Assembly (NCBI GenBank): GCA_021372555.1
Contig: JAJFUI010000297.1
Coordinates: forward strand, 1-39,519
Source: Planctomycetaceae bacterium
GTDB lineage: Bacteria; Planctomycetota; Planctomycetia; Pirellulales; Thermoguttaceae
DNA length: 39,519 nucleotides
Direction of reading: 5' to 3'
The translations under genes were made by a program, and so were the position numbers. The notes under the pieces were generated by a model. It worked only from the letters and a program-made list of their open reading frames with translations, was not told the origin of the DNA and searched no databases. This document shows, in pieces, positions 30,779 through 39,231 of the stretch (its first letter is position 1; every line of letters begins with the position of its first letter).

Positions 30779-32424
30779 ACTTCAACGAACTGCTGCAGGA
30801 TGTTGTTCAGAAAGACACGTTGGCTTCGCTGCGGGCAGTGCAGCCTGAGTTGACGTTGTGCGCGACGATCATTGCCATTCTGTTGGCGAAGATTTTGATC
30901 CCGGCGTGGAAGCAGAGCCCGTTTCATCTGACGGTCATTGGGCTGGCGACGGCCATGTTCGTCGGCTTCCCGTGGCACGGTTCTGCCGCGGCTGCCGTGT
31001 CGACGTTGGCACAGCCGATTTTCACGGCTTCGTTGGTGTCCGACAGTTTCACCACGGTCGTTCGCTTCTTTTTGCTGACGTTCGCGATGCTTTTTGCGGC
31101 GTTCGCGGAAATTTCGACAGACGGCGAAGACGACCGGACGGAGTTCTATGTGCTGATCCTCGGCGCGCTGGTTGGCATGTGCCTGATGATCTCGGCGAAT
31201 CACGTGCTGATCGTTCTGCTCGGCGTCGAGATGGCGAGCGTTCCGTGTTACGTGCTTGCCGGGCTGAAGCGGCGGCAGTCGAAGAGCAGCGAGGCGGCGC
31301 TGAAGTACGCCGTGTTCGGCGCGGGCGCGGCCGGCGTGATGATGTTCGGGCTGAGTCTTTTGGCGGGCGGGCTTGGCACGGCCCATCTGCCGGCGATGGC
31401 CGCGAACCTGGCGAAGATGATCCAGGGCGGCATCAGCCCGCAGCAGATCACGATCCTGAGCCTCGGCGGTCTGATGGTGATGGTTGGCGTGGGGTTTAAG
31501 TTGTCGGCCGTGCCGTTCCACTTCTGGGCGCCGGACGTGTTCGAGGGGGCGACGGCCGAGGTGGCGGCGTTCCTGTCGGTAGCCTCGAAGGCGGCGGCGC
31601 TGGGGCTGCTGATGCGGCTCTGCTCCGCATTTGCCTTTCCGGCGGACATGTACTTTCACTCGCCGATCGGCGAACTGCTGCCGCAGGCTAGCCTGATTGC
31701 GGCGTTAGCGCCGGTTCGGCAATACATCGTGGCAATCGTAGCGGTTTTGGCCGCGGTGACTTGCACGTTTGGCAACCTGGCGGCTTATGGCCAAACGAAC
31801 ATGAAGCGGCTACTTGCCTACTCGACGATCGCGCACGCCGGCTACATGATGATGCCGGTGGCGGCTGCGGTTGCCCTGATCCGCGTTGGCTCGGACGGGG
31901 TCAGCGTCGACGGCGCCCGGGATGCGGTGGCTTCGCTGGTGACCTACATCAGCATTTACCTGTTCATGAACCTGGCGGCGTTCGCCATTGTGGCGTTTTT
32001 GCGAAATGCGACGGGCAGCGAGGAGATTGCCGACTACGCTGGGCTGGTGCGACGTTCGCCGGGGTTAACGGTTTGCATGGCGATCGTGATGTTCAGTCTG
32101 GTGGGGCTGCCGCCGCTCGCGGGTTTCCAGGCGAAGTGGGTGATGTTCTATTCGTTGATCGAGGCCGCCCACGTCTGTCCCGCTCTGTGGGCGTTGCTGT
32201 CGGTCGGACTGCTGAACACGATCCTGAGCCTGTTCTACTATCTACGGGTTGTTCGGGTGATGGCTCTGTCGCCGGAGCCGCTGTACCGCGAGGCGCCGAC
32301 GATTCCGCTGACATCGATGGTCGGGATGTATTGCGGGCTGCTGACGGCGCCGATGCTGCTGCTATTCTTCGCGCTCGACCGCGTATTGCCGTGGGCCCAC
32401 GCCGCCGCGTCCACCCTGTTTTAG
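30775..32424 (+). CDS. nuoN: NADH-quinone oxidoreductase subunit N
   Basis: A 549-residue antiporter-like membrane subunit of complex I. Blocks include FYVLILGALVGMCLMISANHVLIVLLGVEMASVPCYVLAG with the family glutamate, VPFHFWAPDVFEGATAEVAAFLSVASKAAALG, and MKRLLAYSTIAHAGYMMM. It is somewhat longer than usual at the N-terminus. The start is GTG 30775, overlapping the nuoM stop. The ferritin-like gene begins 4 nt after its TAG, so the transcript extends beyond the respiratory genes. Confidence 0.95.
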   Translation: MNFNELLQDVVQKDTLASLRAVQPELTLCATIIAILLAKILIPAWKQSPFHLTVIGLATAMFVGFPWHGSAAAAVSTLAQPIFTASLVSDSFTTVVRFFLLTFAMLFAAFAEISTDGEDDRTEFYVLILGALVGMCLMISANHVLIVLLGVEMASVPCYVLAGLKRRQSKSSEAALKYAVFGAGAAGVMMFGLSLLAGGLGTAHLPAMAANLAKMIQGGISPQQITILSLGGLMVMVGVGFKLSAVPFHFWAPDVFEGATAEVAAFLSVASKAAALGLLMRLCSAFAFPADMYFHSPIGELLPQASLIAALAPVRQYIVAIVAVLAAVTCTFGNLAAYGQTNMKRLLAYSTIAHAGYMMMPVAAAVALIRVGSDGVSVDGARDAVASLVTYISIYLFMNLAAFAIVAFLRNATGSEEIADYAGLVRRSPGLTVCMAIVMFSLVGLPPLAGFQAKWVMFYSLIEAAHVCPALWALLSVGLLNTILSLFYYLRVVRVMALSPEPLYREAPTIPLTSMVGMYCGLLTAPMLLLFFALDRVLPWAHAAASTLF

Positions 32425-32428
32425 TGAT

Positions 32429-32851
32429 ATGATGCAAGCGATTGAAGCTGTTCCCTCGCTGAACCGAATTCTGGGCCTACTGTGCCACTCGCTGCCGGCG
32501 TACCTGTCAGAGGCAAAGCCTTGGCGAGGGTTCAGCTACGGGGAGGTCGATGCGGTGATTGAGCGGCTTGCGGCCGACCAGCATCGCTACGCGCGCCGCG
32601 TGGCCGAGGCGATTACGCGGCTTGGCGGCCAGCCGAATCCTGGGCACTTTCGCGCGGCGTTTGCCGCAAAGAACGACCTTTCGATGGACTATCTGCTCCA
32701 CGATGTGCTTGAGTGCCAGGAGCAGGACATTGCGTCGATCACTCGCTACGCCGCCGAGGTTGATGGCGTTCCCGCTCTGCACGCGCTCATCGAGGAGATC
32801 CTGGGGAACGCGAAGGGGTATCGGGACGTGCTGAAGGGAATGGCGAAGTAG
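32429..32851 (+). CDS. Ferritin-like four-helix protein, function unproven
   Basis: A 140-residue, mostly helical protein. Helix one spans SLNRILGLLCHSLPAYLSEA. A second helix carries VDAVIERLAADQHRYARRVAEAITRLGGQPNPG, whose H..RR...I..LGG.P pattern is typical of Dps/bacterioferritin-like relatives. A third covers YLLHDVLECQEQDIASITRYAAEV and a fourth LHALIEEILGNAKGYRDVLKGM. Candidate metal ligands (E, D, H) are present, but the canonical ferroxidase set is not complete, so iron binding is uncertain. It starts 4 nt after nuoN and probably belongs to the nuo transcript. Whether it serves complex I or iron supply is inference. No signal peptide is present. Confidence 0.6.
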   Translation: MMQAIEAVPSLNRILGLLCHSLPAYLSEAKPWRGFSYGEVDAVIERLAADQHRYARRVAEAITRLGGQPNPGHFRAAFAAKNDLSMDYLLHDVLECQEQDIASITRYAAEVDGVPALHALIEEILGNAKGYRDVLKGMAK

Positions 32852-33033
32852 GGGGACGAAGGACAAAGGAAGTCGGAAGCTCGAAATCCGAAGTTCTATT
32901 GATGTTTGCTTGGATGTTGAGCCGGTGAGTCAACCTGCTTGGTCTATTTTTCGGCCTTCCGTTGGTCGGCCTTGGTTCATTGGCCACGCAAAGGTCAATA
33001 AGAATTGCGGATCGAGCTTCGTTATTCGTCACC

Positions 33034-33822
33034 ATGCTCTTCGACACGCACGCTCATCTTGATCAGGAAGAGTTCGACGCGGACCGGGCCGAGGTGATTC
33101 GCGGCGCGCGGACGGCGGGCGTTGCGATGATGGTTTGCCCTGGCGTCTCGGCAGCATCGAGTCGTGCCGCAGTGCAGGTGGCCGAGGAGTTTGGATTGCT
33201 GGCCGCGGTTGGCATCCATCCGAATTCGACGACCGAGGCAGCGCCGGACGATTGGCCGGCTGTCGTGGCGATGGTGGGACATCCGCGCGTTGTGGCCATT
33301 GGTGAGACAGGGCTGGATCGCTACTGGGACCATGCTCCGTTGGGGCTCCAGCAGGAGTATCTTGGTCGCCATTTGCAGTTGGCCGCGGATCGCGATTTGC
33401 CAGTGATTCTTCATTGTCGCGATGCGCAGGACGACATGCTGCCGATGCTTCGGGATGCGGCGGCGCGTGGCCTGCTGCGGGGCGTGATGCACGCATTCAG
33501 CGGCACGGCGGAGTTTGCCGCCGAGTGCCTCTCGTTGGGGCTGCATCTGAGCTTCGCGGGCAATGTGACCTATTCGAACCGAAAGTTCGACGGGTTGCGC
33601 GAGGTGGCTCGTGCAGTGCCGGAAGACCGGATTCTCGTCGAGACGGACAGTCCGTATCTCGTGCCACAGGTGTTCCGGGGCAAAAGGCAACGGAACGAGC
33701 CGGCCAACGTCGTGCACACTGCGGCGTTCCTGGCCGAGCTGCGTGGCACTACGCCGGAGCAATTCGCACGCGCTACGACGGCCAACGCCCGCGGGCTGTT
33801 TCGCGCGCAAGAGGGCGCCTAG
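33034..33822 (+). CDS. tatD: TatD-family metal-dependent hydrolase
   Basis: A 262-residue DNase/hydrolase of the TatD family. The metal-binding residues are complete: FDTHAHLD at residues 3-10, GETGLDRY with the bridging glutamate, VILHCRDAQDD, GVMHAFSG and VETDSPYLVP with the final aspartate. The length is standard. I choose ATG 33034, where the family begins; the frame from 32962 would add 24 residues without homology. TatD proteins act in DNA repair and degradation of damaged DNA. The 182-bp upstream gap contains gaaatccgaag-type simple repeats and no gene. It converges with the - strand floA operon. Confidence 0.93.
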   Translation: MLFDTHAHLDQEEFDADRAEVIRGARTAGVAMMVCPGVSAASSRAAVQVAEEFGLLAAVGIHPNSTTEAAPDDWPAVVAMVGHPRVVAIGETGLDRYWDHAPLGLQQEYLGRHLQLAADRDLPVILHCRDAQDDMLPMLRDAAARGLLRGVMHAFSGTAEFAAECLSLGLHLSFAGNVTYSNRKFDGLREVARAVPEDRILVETDSPYLVPQVFRGKRQRNEPANVVHTAAFLAELRGTTPEQFARATTANARGLFRAQEGA

Positions 33823-33885
33823 GCGTGCGAGAGTGCGGCCAAAAGCGGCACCAGGGTGGCGAGGCTCGAACAGAGGCGAGCCAGA

Positions 33886-34617
33886 TCATTGCCAACGTTC
33901 TTCGGGCCGCCGGATCACCTCGTTGAGCACAATCGCCTGACGGATCGAGTCGGGGTCGGAGAAGACGCCGAGCACGCCGTCGGTGAACGAGGCCAGCGCT
34001 TCCGGGGACGGCTGAGCGTCGCCGAGTGGCTCGGAAGCTTCCGGAGCGATTGCGGACTCGCCGGTCACGGCGGCCAAATGGCTCACGCTGTGGTCGAACA
34101 CCTGGTGCAGGTGTTGATCGACCTGCTGATCGGCCCTGGCGACGTCCTCGCCGAGTTGGTTGGCGCGACGGTCAAAGTATTCGTCGTCGAGATATTTGCG
34201 AACATGCTCGGTCACTTGACCGCCAACGGGGCGATCGAGCGTTGCCGCTTCCGCTCGGATCGGCTCGGCGGGCGACGAACGTGTGGAAACACTGGAGGCT
34301 TCTCTTGCTGGTGGTCTCGGCGACGTGGACCGCGCGGCATCGCCGGGCGTGGCTGGGGGCCTCGCGCTGCGTCGCTGAGCTGCACGCCGCAGAAACTCGT
34401 CGATTTCATCGCTGACGTCGGTGGGGACCGGCCGGGCGGGGCGCTGCGGCGGCGGTGGTGGATCCGCGGGGTCGTCGGCCGGCGGGGGCTGCTTTTGCCG
34501 CATCGCCGACATCAATTTGGCGACACCGGCAATGATTGCAATGATTACGGCGACGACGATCTGGACGAGATCGGCATCAACTCGCTGCTGCGCCAGCAAA
34601 GACGCTAAGACGCTCAT
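33886..34617 (-). CDS. Membrane-anchored Pro-rich hypothetical protein linked to FloA
   Basis: A 243-residue protein with one membrane segment near the N-terminus ([20 protein letters not shown], residues 17-36). A Pro/Arg/Ala-rich linker (about residues 44-130) is followed by a helical C-terminal part with [34 protein letters not shown] do not recognise a domain. Its start overlaps the floA stop by 4 nt (ATGA on the - strand), so translation is coupled. By position it is probably a partner or scaffold in the FloA membrane platform, but this is inference. The final [24 protein letters not shown] is the most ordered-looking stretch. Confidence 0.65.
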   Translation of the reverse strand: MSVLASLLAQQRVDADLVQIVVAVIIAIIAGVAKLMSAMRQKQPPPADDPADPPPPPQRPARPVPTDVSDEIDEFLRRAAQRRSARPPATPGDAARSTSPRPPAREASSVSTRSSPAEPIRAEAATLDRPVGGQVTEHVRKYLDDEYFDRRANQLGEDVARADQQVDQHLHQVFDHSVSHLAAVTGESAIAPEASEPLGDAQPSPEALASFTDGVLGVFSDPDSIRQAIVLNEVIRRPEERWQ

Positions 34618-35684
34618 CCGGTGTTGCTCGTTTTACGGCCCGTGGTTGTCATGCCTGCCTTGGCGATGGAAGACCGCATATCCGTGTCGGCTTGGATGTT
34701 GCGGAGGCGGTAGTAATCCATCAGGCCCAGCTTTCCCGAGTTGAAAGCATGGGCGATGGCCTTGGGCACTTCGGCCTCGGCTTCCAGGACTTTGGCTCGG
34801 TTTTGCTCGATCTGAGCAATCATCTCCTGCTCCTCGGCCACGGCCATCGCACGGCGGCCTTCGGCGTTCGCCCGGGCGACTCGCATGTCGGCCTCGGCCT
34901 GGTCGGCTTGGAGGCGGGCGCCGATGTTGTCGCCGACATCGACGTCGGCGATGTCGATCGAGACGATTTCGAAAGCGGTTTGGGCGTCGAGCCGTCGGGC
35001 GAGCACGGTCTTGGAAATGCGGTCGGGATTGGCCAGCACTTCCAGGTGCGAATGCGACGAGCCGATGGCGCTGACGATGCCTTCACCGACGCGGGCGATA
35101 ATTGTCTCCTCGGTGGCTCCGCCGATCAATTGCCGAAGGTTTGCTCGAACCGTGACTCTGGCTCGGACCTTCAATTGTATGCCGTTCTGGGCGACGCCGT
35201 CCAACGAGTCTTTGCCCATGCCTTTGCCGGGGCAATCGATCACTTTGGGATAGACGCTCGTCTGAACGGCTTCGAGCACATTGCGACCGGCGAGATCAAT
35301 GGCGGCCGCGAGTTTGAAATCGAGTTCGACGAGCTTCGCTTTCGCAGCCGCGATCAAGGACCGGACGACCAGCGGGACGTTGCCGCCAGCCAGGTAGTGG
35401 GCCTCAAGACTCTTGGAGGTGACGCCGTGCTCATCGCCAATGCCGGCCTGGACGGCCATGATCTTGCTGCGAACGATCACGGCGGGGCTGACCTTGCGGA
35501 ATTTCATTCCGACCAGGTCGAAGATGCCGATGCCGGCGCCGGTGGTCACCGACTGGATCCAGAGCCGAAAGAAGCCGATGAAGACGGCGAAGAAGATGAA
35601 CGCCACGAACAGCGCCACGATGACGCCGAGGATGACAAGTATCTGGACGGCTTGTTTATCGGGTGCCTGGGCCAGCAGCGACAT
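34614..35684 (-). CDS. floA: Flotillin-like protein FloA
   Basis: A 356-residue membrane scaffold of lipid-raft-like microdomains. A short N-terminal part is followed by a membrane segment ([24 protein letters not shown], about residues 16-39). Then comes the SPFH/flotillin region with IRSL-type and [33 protein letters not shown], family-diagnostic for FloA. The C-terminal coiled region is Glu/Ala-rich ([47 protein letters not shown]). The length matches FloA of other bacteria (about 330). nfeD lies upstream on the same strand, as in the widespread nfeD-floA pair. The 208-bp gap between them contains the 116-bp repeat. Confidence 0.93.
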   Translation of the reverse strand: MSLLAQAPDKQAVQILVILGVIVALFVAFIFFAVFIGFFRLWIQSVTTGAGIGIFDLVGMKFRKVSPAVIVRSKIMAVQAGIGDEHGVTSKSLEAHYLAGGNVPLVVRSLIAAAKAKLVELDFKLAAAIDLAGRNVLEAVQTSVYPKVIDCPGKGMGKDSLDGVAQNGIQLKVRARVTVRANLRQLIGGATEETIIARVGEGIVSAIGSSHSHLEVLANPDRISKTVLARRLDAQTAFEIVSIDIADVDVGDNIGARLQADQAEADMRVARANAEGRRAMAVAEEQEMIAQIEQNRAKVLEAEAEVPKAIAHAFNSGKLGLMDYYRLRNIQADTDMRSSIAKAGMTTTGRKTSNTG

Positions 35685-35730
35685 CGTCGGCTCCGCGGGT
35701 AGTCGAGAAGGATTGTCGGGAAATGGACCG

Positions 35731-35846
35731 TTATTGATACCGATATTGCCATTGATCGGTGTTCAACCGCAAACGCGGCTGTTTCCCGCCGAGTTTACCG
35801 GCTGACTGGCCGGGACATCGCCCGTTGGCAATACAGGACCCAATAA
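35731..35846 (+). repeat. 116-bp intergenic repeat, copy 1
   Basis: The segment begins ttattgataccgatattgcc and ends near ggacccaata. It matches 37150-37265 in the same orientation at roughly 80 percent identity by eye. The best-conserved blocks are ttcaaccgca, cggctgtttc, ggctgactgg and ttggcaa. A cggg-acatcg-cccg hairpin is possible within it. It lies between nfeD and floA on the opposite strand to them. Confidence 0.8.
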
Positions 35847-35892
35847 GTTGTGCAACGGCAATGCATTAGCATCGCGCGGCCACGGGCGGCTG

Positions 35893-36462
35893 TCAAGCCG
35901 GGGGTAACTCGAAAGGGTCGTCGTAGGTTCGCTCCAAGGGGTTGGTGACGACGTCGGCGGATTCGTCGATCGGACGCACAACAACCCTGTGACCGCGGAC
36001 CTGAACCACCCGGACGGCCTGGCCGATCTCGACGGGCATGCTCTCGCTAACGGCGTCGATGGTTTCGCCGTCGATGGTGATGGCCCCGCTCAGGAGCAAC
36101 TTGCTTTTTGCTCGGCCGGTGCGACCGATCAGGCTTTTAAGACGCTCCTTTTGGGGATCGTCGGGCAGGACGTCTTCGCTCCTTGGGGCGGAGAGGAGCA
36201 CGCGTTTGCCCATGGCGGTTTTGGGCCAGTACTTGAAAGCCAGGATGACAAGGACGATGACGCCGACGGGCGTGCCGACGAGCAAGACGGTTCCGAGCAC
36301 GGGTCCCTGATAGAACCCCATGATGATCGCCCCCACCAGGGCGGCAGTCGCCAGGAAGCCGAGCAGGCCGGCAGAGGGAAAGAAGACCTCGAGCAGGGCT
36401 AGCCCTGCGCCCAGGATCAGTAACAGGAGTGCCCAAACCCAGTACATCGGGTTGCTGCCCAT
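35893..36462 (-). CDS. NfeD-family membrane protein
   Basis: A 189-residue protein of the short NfeD group. Three membrane segments (WVWALLLLILGAGLALLEVFF, LLGFLATAALVGAIIMGFY and a valine-rich one at about residues 57-78) precede a C-terminal OB-fold domain (about 115-170): IGRTGRAKSKLLLSGAITIDGETIDAVSESMPVEIGQAVRVVQVRGHRVVVRP. The OB domain is thought to bind the partner flotillin. It is the first gene of the - strand operon with floA and the Pro-rich membrane protein. A promoter candidate lies at 36501-36529. The short tail ends in a Pro-rich FELPPA. Confidence 0.9.
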   Translation of the reverse strand: MGSNPMYWVWALLLLILGAGLALLEVFFPSAGLLGFLATAALVGAIIMGFYQGPVLGTVLLVGTPVGVIVLVILAFKYWPKTAMGKRVLLSAPRSEDVLPDDPQKERLKSLIGRTGRAKSKLLLSGAITIDGETIDAVSESMPVEIGQAVRVVQVRGHRVVVRPIDESADVVTNPLERTYDDPFELPPA

Positions 36463-36500
36463 GGTTGGGGGTAGACCGCATCCGCTGCACGAATAATGTT

Positions 36501-36529
36501 AGAGTAGTCGTCCACCCCGACTTGTGCAA
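36501..36529 (-). promoter_or_regulatory. Possible promoter of the nfeD-floA operon
   Basis: Read on the - strand: TTGCAC (36529-36524), a 17-bp spacer and TACTCT (36506-36501), about 40 bp before the nfeD start. It lies in the short divergent gap towards the sigma factor gene. Confidence 0.45.
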
Positions 36530-36562
36530 GATTCCCTTGGCGGCGGAAACCATCTGGTAGCC

Positions 36563-37141
36563 ATGAGCACGTCAGCCCCGCGTCCTGAGGAGGTACCGGC
36601 GGACACGTCCGGTGTGGACTGGTCGGCGGCGTTGGCTGCGCATGACCGGTGGCTGCGCCTTGTCGTGCGTGCCCGGCTTGGCGAGCCGCAGGCGGTCGAC
36701 GAGGTGATGCAAGAGGTGGCGCTAGCGGCCGTGCGGCAAAAGTCGCCGATCGCGGATGCGGCCAAGGTTGCACCGTGGCTTTATCGGCTGGCGGTGCGAC
36801 AGTCGCTGTTGTTCCGAAGGAAACAGGGACGCCGACGGCGGCTTGTGGACCGGTATGCGACGAAGTTCCGGCCGCGCGAGGACAATGGCCGGGAGCCTGA
36901 CCCGCTCGGCTGGCTCCTGGCCGAAGAGCGTCGTCGGCAGGTGCGGAGGGCAATGGATCGGTTGCCAGGCCGGGACGCCGAAATCCTGATGTTGAAATAC
37001 AACGAGGAGTGGAGTTATCACGCGTTGGCTGAACGGTTGGGCATTAGCCATAGCGCCGTGGAGGCACGCTTGCACCGAGCGAGGGCGCGGCTCAGGGCAG
37101 AGTTGGCGGCGCTGGACGTTATATCAGCAGAGTTGTATTGA
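36563..37141 (+). CDS. ECF-type RNA polymerase sigma factor
   Basis: A 192-residue sigma-70 family factor lacking regions 1 and 3, as in ECF sigmas. Region 2 spans about residues 20-90 with DEVMQEVALAAVRQKSP and WLYRLAVRQSLLFRRKQGRRRRL. Region 4 at about 125-185 is a typical helix-turn-helix: MDRLPGRDAEILMLKYNEEWSYHALAERLGISHSAVEARLHRARARLR. I choose ATG 36563, as the longer frame has no support; the ribosome-binding site is weak. A membrane protein gene with an anti-sigma look follows after 127 bp (containing the 116-bp repeat). The group of planctomycete sigmas is very expanded, so the signal cannot be named. Confidence 0.9.
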   Translation: MSTSAPRPEEVPADTSGVDWSAALAAHDRWLRLVVRARLGEPQAVDEVMQEVALAAVRQKSPIADAAKVAPWLYRLAVRQSLLFRRKQGRRRRLVDRYATKFRPREDNGREPDPLGWLLAEERRRQVRRAMDRLPGRDAEILMLKYNEEWSYHALAERLGISHSAVEARLHRARARLRAELAALDVISAELY

Positions 37142-37149
37142 GCGTTGAG

Positions 37150-37265
37150 TTATTGATGCCGACATTGCCACTGGTCCGGGTTCAACCGCAGGCACGGCTG
37201 TTTCAGCGGAGTTTGCTGGCTGACTGGGCGCGACATGGCCCATTGGCAACAGAGGACGGAATAGT
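37150..37265 (+). repeat. 116-bp intergenic repeat, copy 2
   Basis: The segment begins ttattgatgccgacattgcc and ends near gaggacggaata, 4 bp before the anti-sigma gene's ATG at 37269. It is roughly 80 percent identical by eye to copy 1 at 35731-35846 and occupies almost the whole gap between the sigma and anti-sigma genes. It therefore includes any ribosome-binding site of the latter (gaggacgga). Confidence 0.8.
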
Positions 37266-37268
37266 GCG

Positions 37269-38006
37269 ATGAATACCGACACCAGAAATCCGTTATCCGA
37301 CGACGCCCGCCTCGACCGGTTGGTCGATGGGGAACTGAGCGAGAAGGAACGTCGTGAGTTGCTGAAAAGTCTGGAGGAGGAGCCAGGTGGATGGCGGCGT
37401 TGCGCACTTGCTTTCCTGGAGGCGCAGTGCTGGAAGGAATCGCTGGGCGCGATGGCACGCGAGCCACGGGGGGAGCGAGAGGGACCGCCGCCGTCAATGC
37501 AGCAACCTGTGGCTCGTGCCGAAGGCCGATATTCGGTCTGGCATCGCCGCATTGCGACGGCGACGGCAATGGCCGCGAGTTTTTTGGTGGCGCTCGGATT
37601 GGTCACGTCGATGCAGCGGAGCCGGGTGGTGGAACAGCCCGGTGGAATGGATATTGCGACTGTAAAGGGGCCAGCTAATACGTCTCCTGCGAATCAGCTT
37701 GCGGGGGGCAATGGCGAGTCAGCGTCAAACCCGTGGCGATTGGTTACGCTCTCGACGCCTGGCGACGGTGTGTCGCCGCAGCGGTCGATTCGCGTGCCGG
37801 CGATGGAGCGAGAGAACGTTGACGAGGCGTGGTTGCGAACCCTGCCGTCGGCGATTCCGGACGACGTGTTGCGAGCGCTTGCGCGGACGGGCCACGAGGT
37901 GCAGCAGCGTCGCGAGCTGGTGCCGGTGCCGCTGCAAGACGGACGCCGGCTTGTCGTTCCCGTCGATCAGGTCGAAGTGCACTATACGGGAAACCCAGCA
38001 TACTAG
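37269..38006 (+). CDS. Membrane anti-sigma-factor-like protein
   Basis: A 245-residue protein. The N-terminal part (residues 10-60: RLDRLVDGELSEKERRELLKSLEEEPGGWRRCALAFLEAQCW) is a helical anti-sigma-like domain opening with the L.DGEL pattern seen in many zinc-free anti-sigmas. The classical HxxxCxxC zinc motif is absent. One membrane segment follows at about 97-117 (TATAMAASFLVALGLVTSM). The periplasmic part ends in a beta-rich RRELVPVPLQDGRRLVVPVDQVEVHYT, preceded by an Asp/Ser-rich linker. By position it is the probable partner of the sigma factor. The sensed signal is unknown. Confidence 0.75.
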   Translation: MNTDTRNPLSDDARLDRLVDGELSEKERRELLKSLEEEPGGWRRCALAFLEAQCWKESLGAMAREPRGEREGPPPSMQQPVARAEGRYSVWHRRIATATAMAASFLVALGLVTSMQRSRVVEQPGGMDIATVKGPANTSPANQLAGGNGESASNPWRLVTLSTPGDGVSPQRSIRVPAMERENVDEAWLRTLPSAIPDDVLRALARTGHEVQQRRELVPVPLQDGRRLVVPVDQVEVHYTGNPAY

Positions 38007-38078
38007 GCGAGCGTTTCGCCGAGAGCCATTTGCATTGCGTTTCGATTCTACAATCCCCGTTTCGCAGAGGATCATGCG

Positions 38079-39101
38079 ATGTTGAGATTCGTTTCGATCA
38101 GCGCGGCGGCCGTGGCGGCCGTTGTGATCGGCGCCGGTGCTGCAATTGCGGCGACCGAACAGGGCGTGGTTACGACGACGGTCACGGTTACCGGCGATGG
38201 CAATGCCTTCTACAAGGTTGCGGGCCCACTCGACGCCGGGCAGTATTGGCTGGGCATCGAATGTCTACCAGCGCCACGGCCGTTGCGGGCGCAATTGAAT
38301 TTGTCGGAGAAACAGGGCTTGCTCGTGATCGCCGTTGTGCCGGAGAGCCCCGCGGCTAAGGCTGGGGTCAAGGAACATGATGTTCTGGTTCGCGTCGGCG
38401 ACAAGCCGCTCGGCGATGTGCGAGACCTGGTTCAGGCAGTGGAGGCCGCTAAGGAGACGAAGCTGAAAATTGAACTGATCCGCGGCGGCAAGCCACAGAC
38501 GGTCGAGGCGACGCCTCGCAAACGGACGGAAGTGTCAGGCCAAACGGTTCCACCACCGGAGGCGGGCGACTGGGGCACGATCCAGAAATGGATGGAAGGC
38601 ATGTGGGCACGCGAGGGACAGGACGGCGGGCCGATGCGGTTTTGGGTTGCTCGGCCGGGCGCGATCGTGCCGAAGGACGTGCTGGTGCCGCGGCCTCTGC
38701 CACCAGACATGAGCGTAGTCATCAGCAAAGAGGGCGATAAGCCGGCCAACATTACCGTGAAACGCGGCGACAAGAAATGGGAGGCCAACGAGACGCAACT
38801 GGACAAGTTCCCGGCGGACGTTCGCCCATTCGTCGATCAGATGCTCGGCCGCAGCGCGATTGGCCTCTTTCGTGGGCTGAGCGTGATGCCTGGGGGTGCG
38901 TCGCCGGAGGCGAAAACGGGCAAGGTTGCCATCGCCGTGGAAAGGCCGGGGACAATGGTCATGCCTGGGCCGGGCAACGAGCGGCTTCAGCAGCGGCTGG
39001 ACGAAATGGACCGCCGGCTGGAGAAGTTGTTGCGAGCCGTCGAGTCGCTTCAGTCGGGGCACGGGCAACAGCCGCCGGCTTCGCCGCATGAGGACAAGTA
39101 G
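38079..39101 (+). CDS. Secreted PDZ-domain protein
   Basis: A 340-residue exported protein. The signal peptide covers about residues 1-24 (VSISAAAVAAVVIGAGAAIA with a cut after AIA). Residues of about 55-150 form a PDZ domain: YWLGIECLPAP, GLLVIAVVPESPAAKAGVKEHDVLVRVGDKPLGDVRDLVQAVEA and KIELIRGGKPQTVEATPRKR. The rest is a low-complexity region with a short coiled coil at the end (RLQQRLDEMDRRLEKLLRAVESL). There is no protease catalytic triad, so this is a binding PDZ module. AGAGGA lies 8 nt before ATG 38079. It follows the sigma/anti-sigma pair, and a terminator closes the group at 39133-39173. Its role as periplasmic sensor or target of this pair is inferred from position. Confidence 0.85.
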   Translation: MLRFVSISAAAVAAVVIGAGAAIAATEQGVVTTTVTVTGDGNAFYKVAGPLDAGQYWLGIECLPAPRPLRAQLNLSEKQGLLVIAVVPESPAAKAGVKEHDVLVRVGDKPLGDVRDLVQAVEAAKETKLKIELIRGGKPQTVEATPRKRTEVSGQTVPPPEAGDWGTIQKWMEGMWAREGQDGGPMRFWVARPGAIVPKDVLVPRPLPPDMSVVISKEGDKPANITVKRGDKKWEANETQLDKFPADVRPFVDQMLGRSAIGLFRGLSVMPGGASPEAKTGKVAIAVERPGTMVMPGPGNERLQQRLDEMDRRLEKLLRAVESLQSGHGQQPPASPHEDK

Positions 39102-39132
39102 CGACCTGCCTTCGCAGTTCCCGCTGCGATCG

Positions 39133-39173
39133 AGAGGGACGGCATCGCCGAGATGCCGCCCCTCTGTGTTTTT
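39133..39173 (+). terminator. Intrinsic terminator after the PDZ gene
   Basis: A stem of 14 pairs with one mismatch (agagggacggcatc paired with gatgccgcccctct) around a gccga loop is followed by gtgttttt. It lies 32 bp after the PDZ stop codon. Confidence 0.8.
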
Positions 39174-39231
39174 CGACAAAGACGCAAGCGTCGGGATTGA
39201 CCGACGCCTGCGGCAATTCGCCAATCATCGC

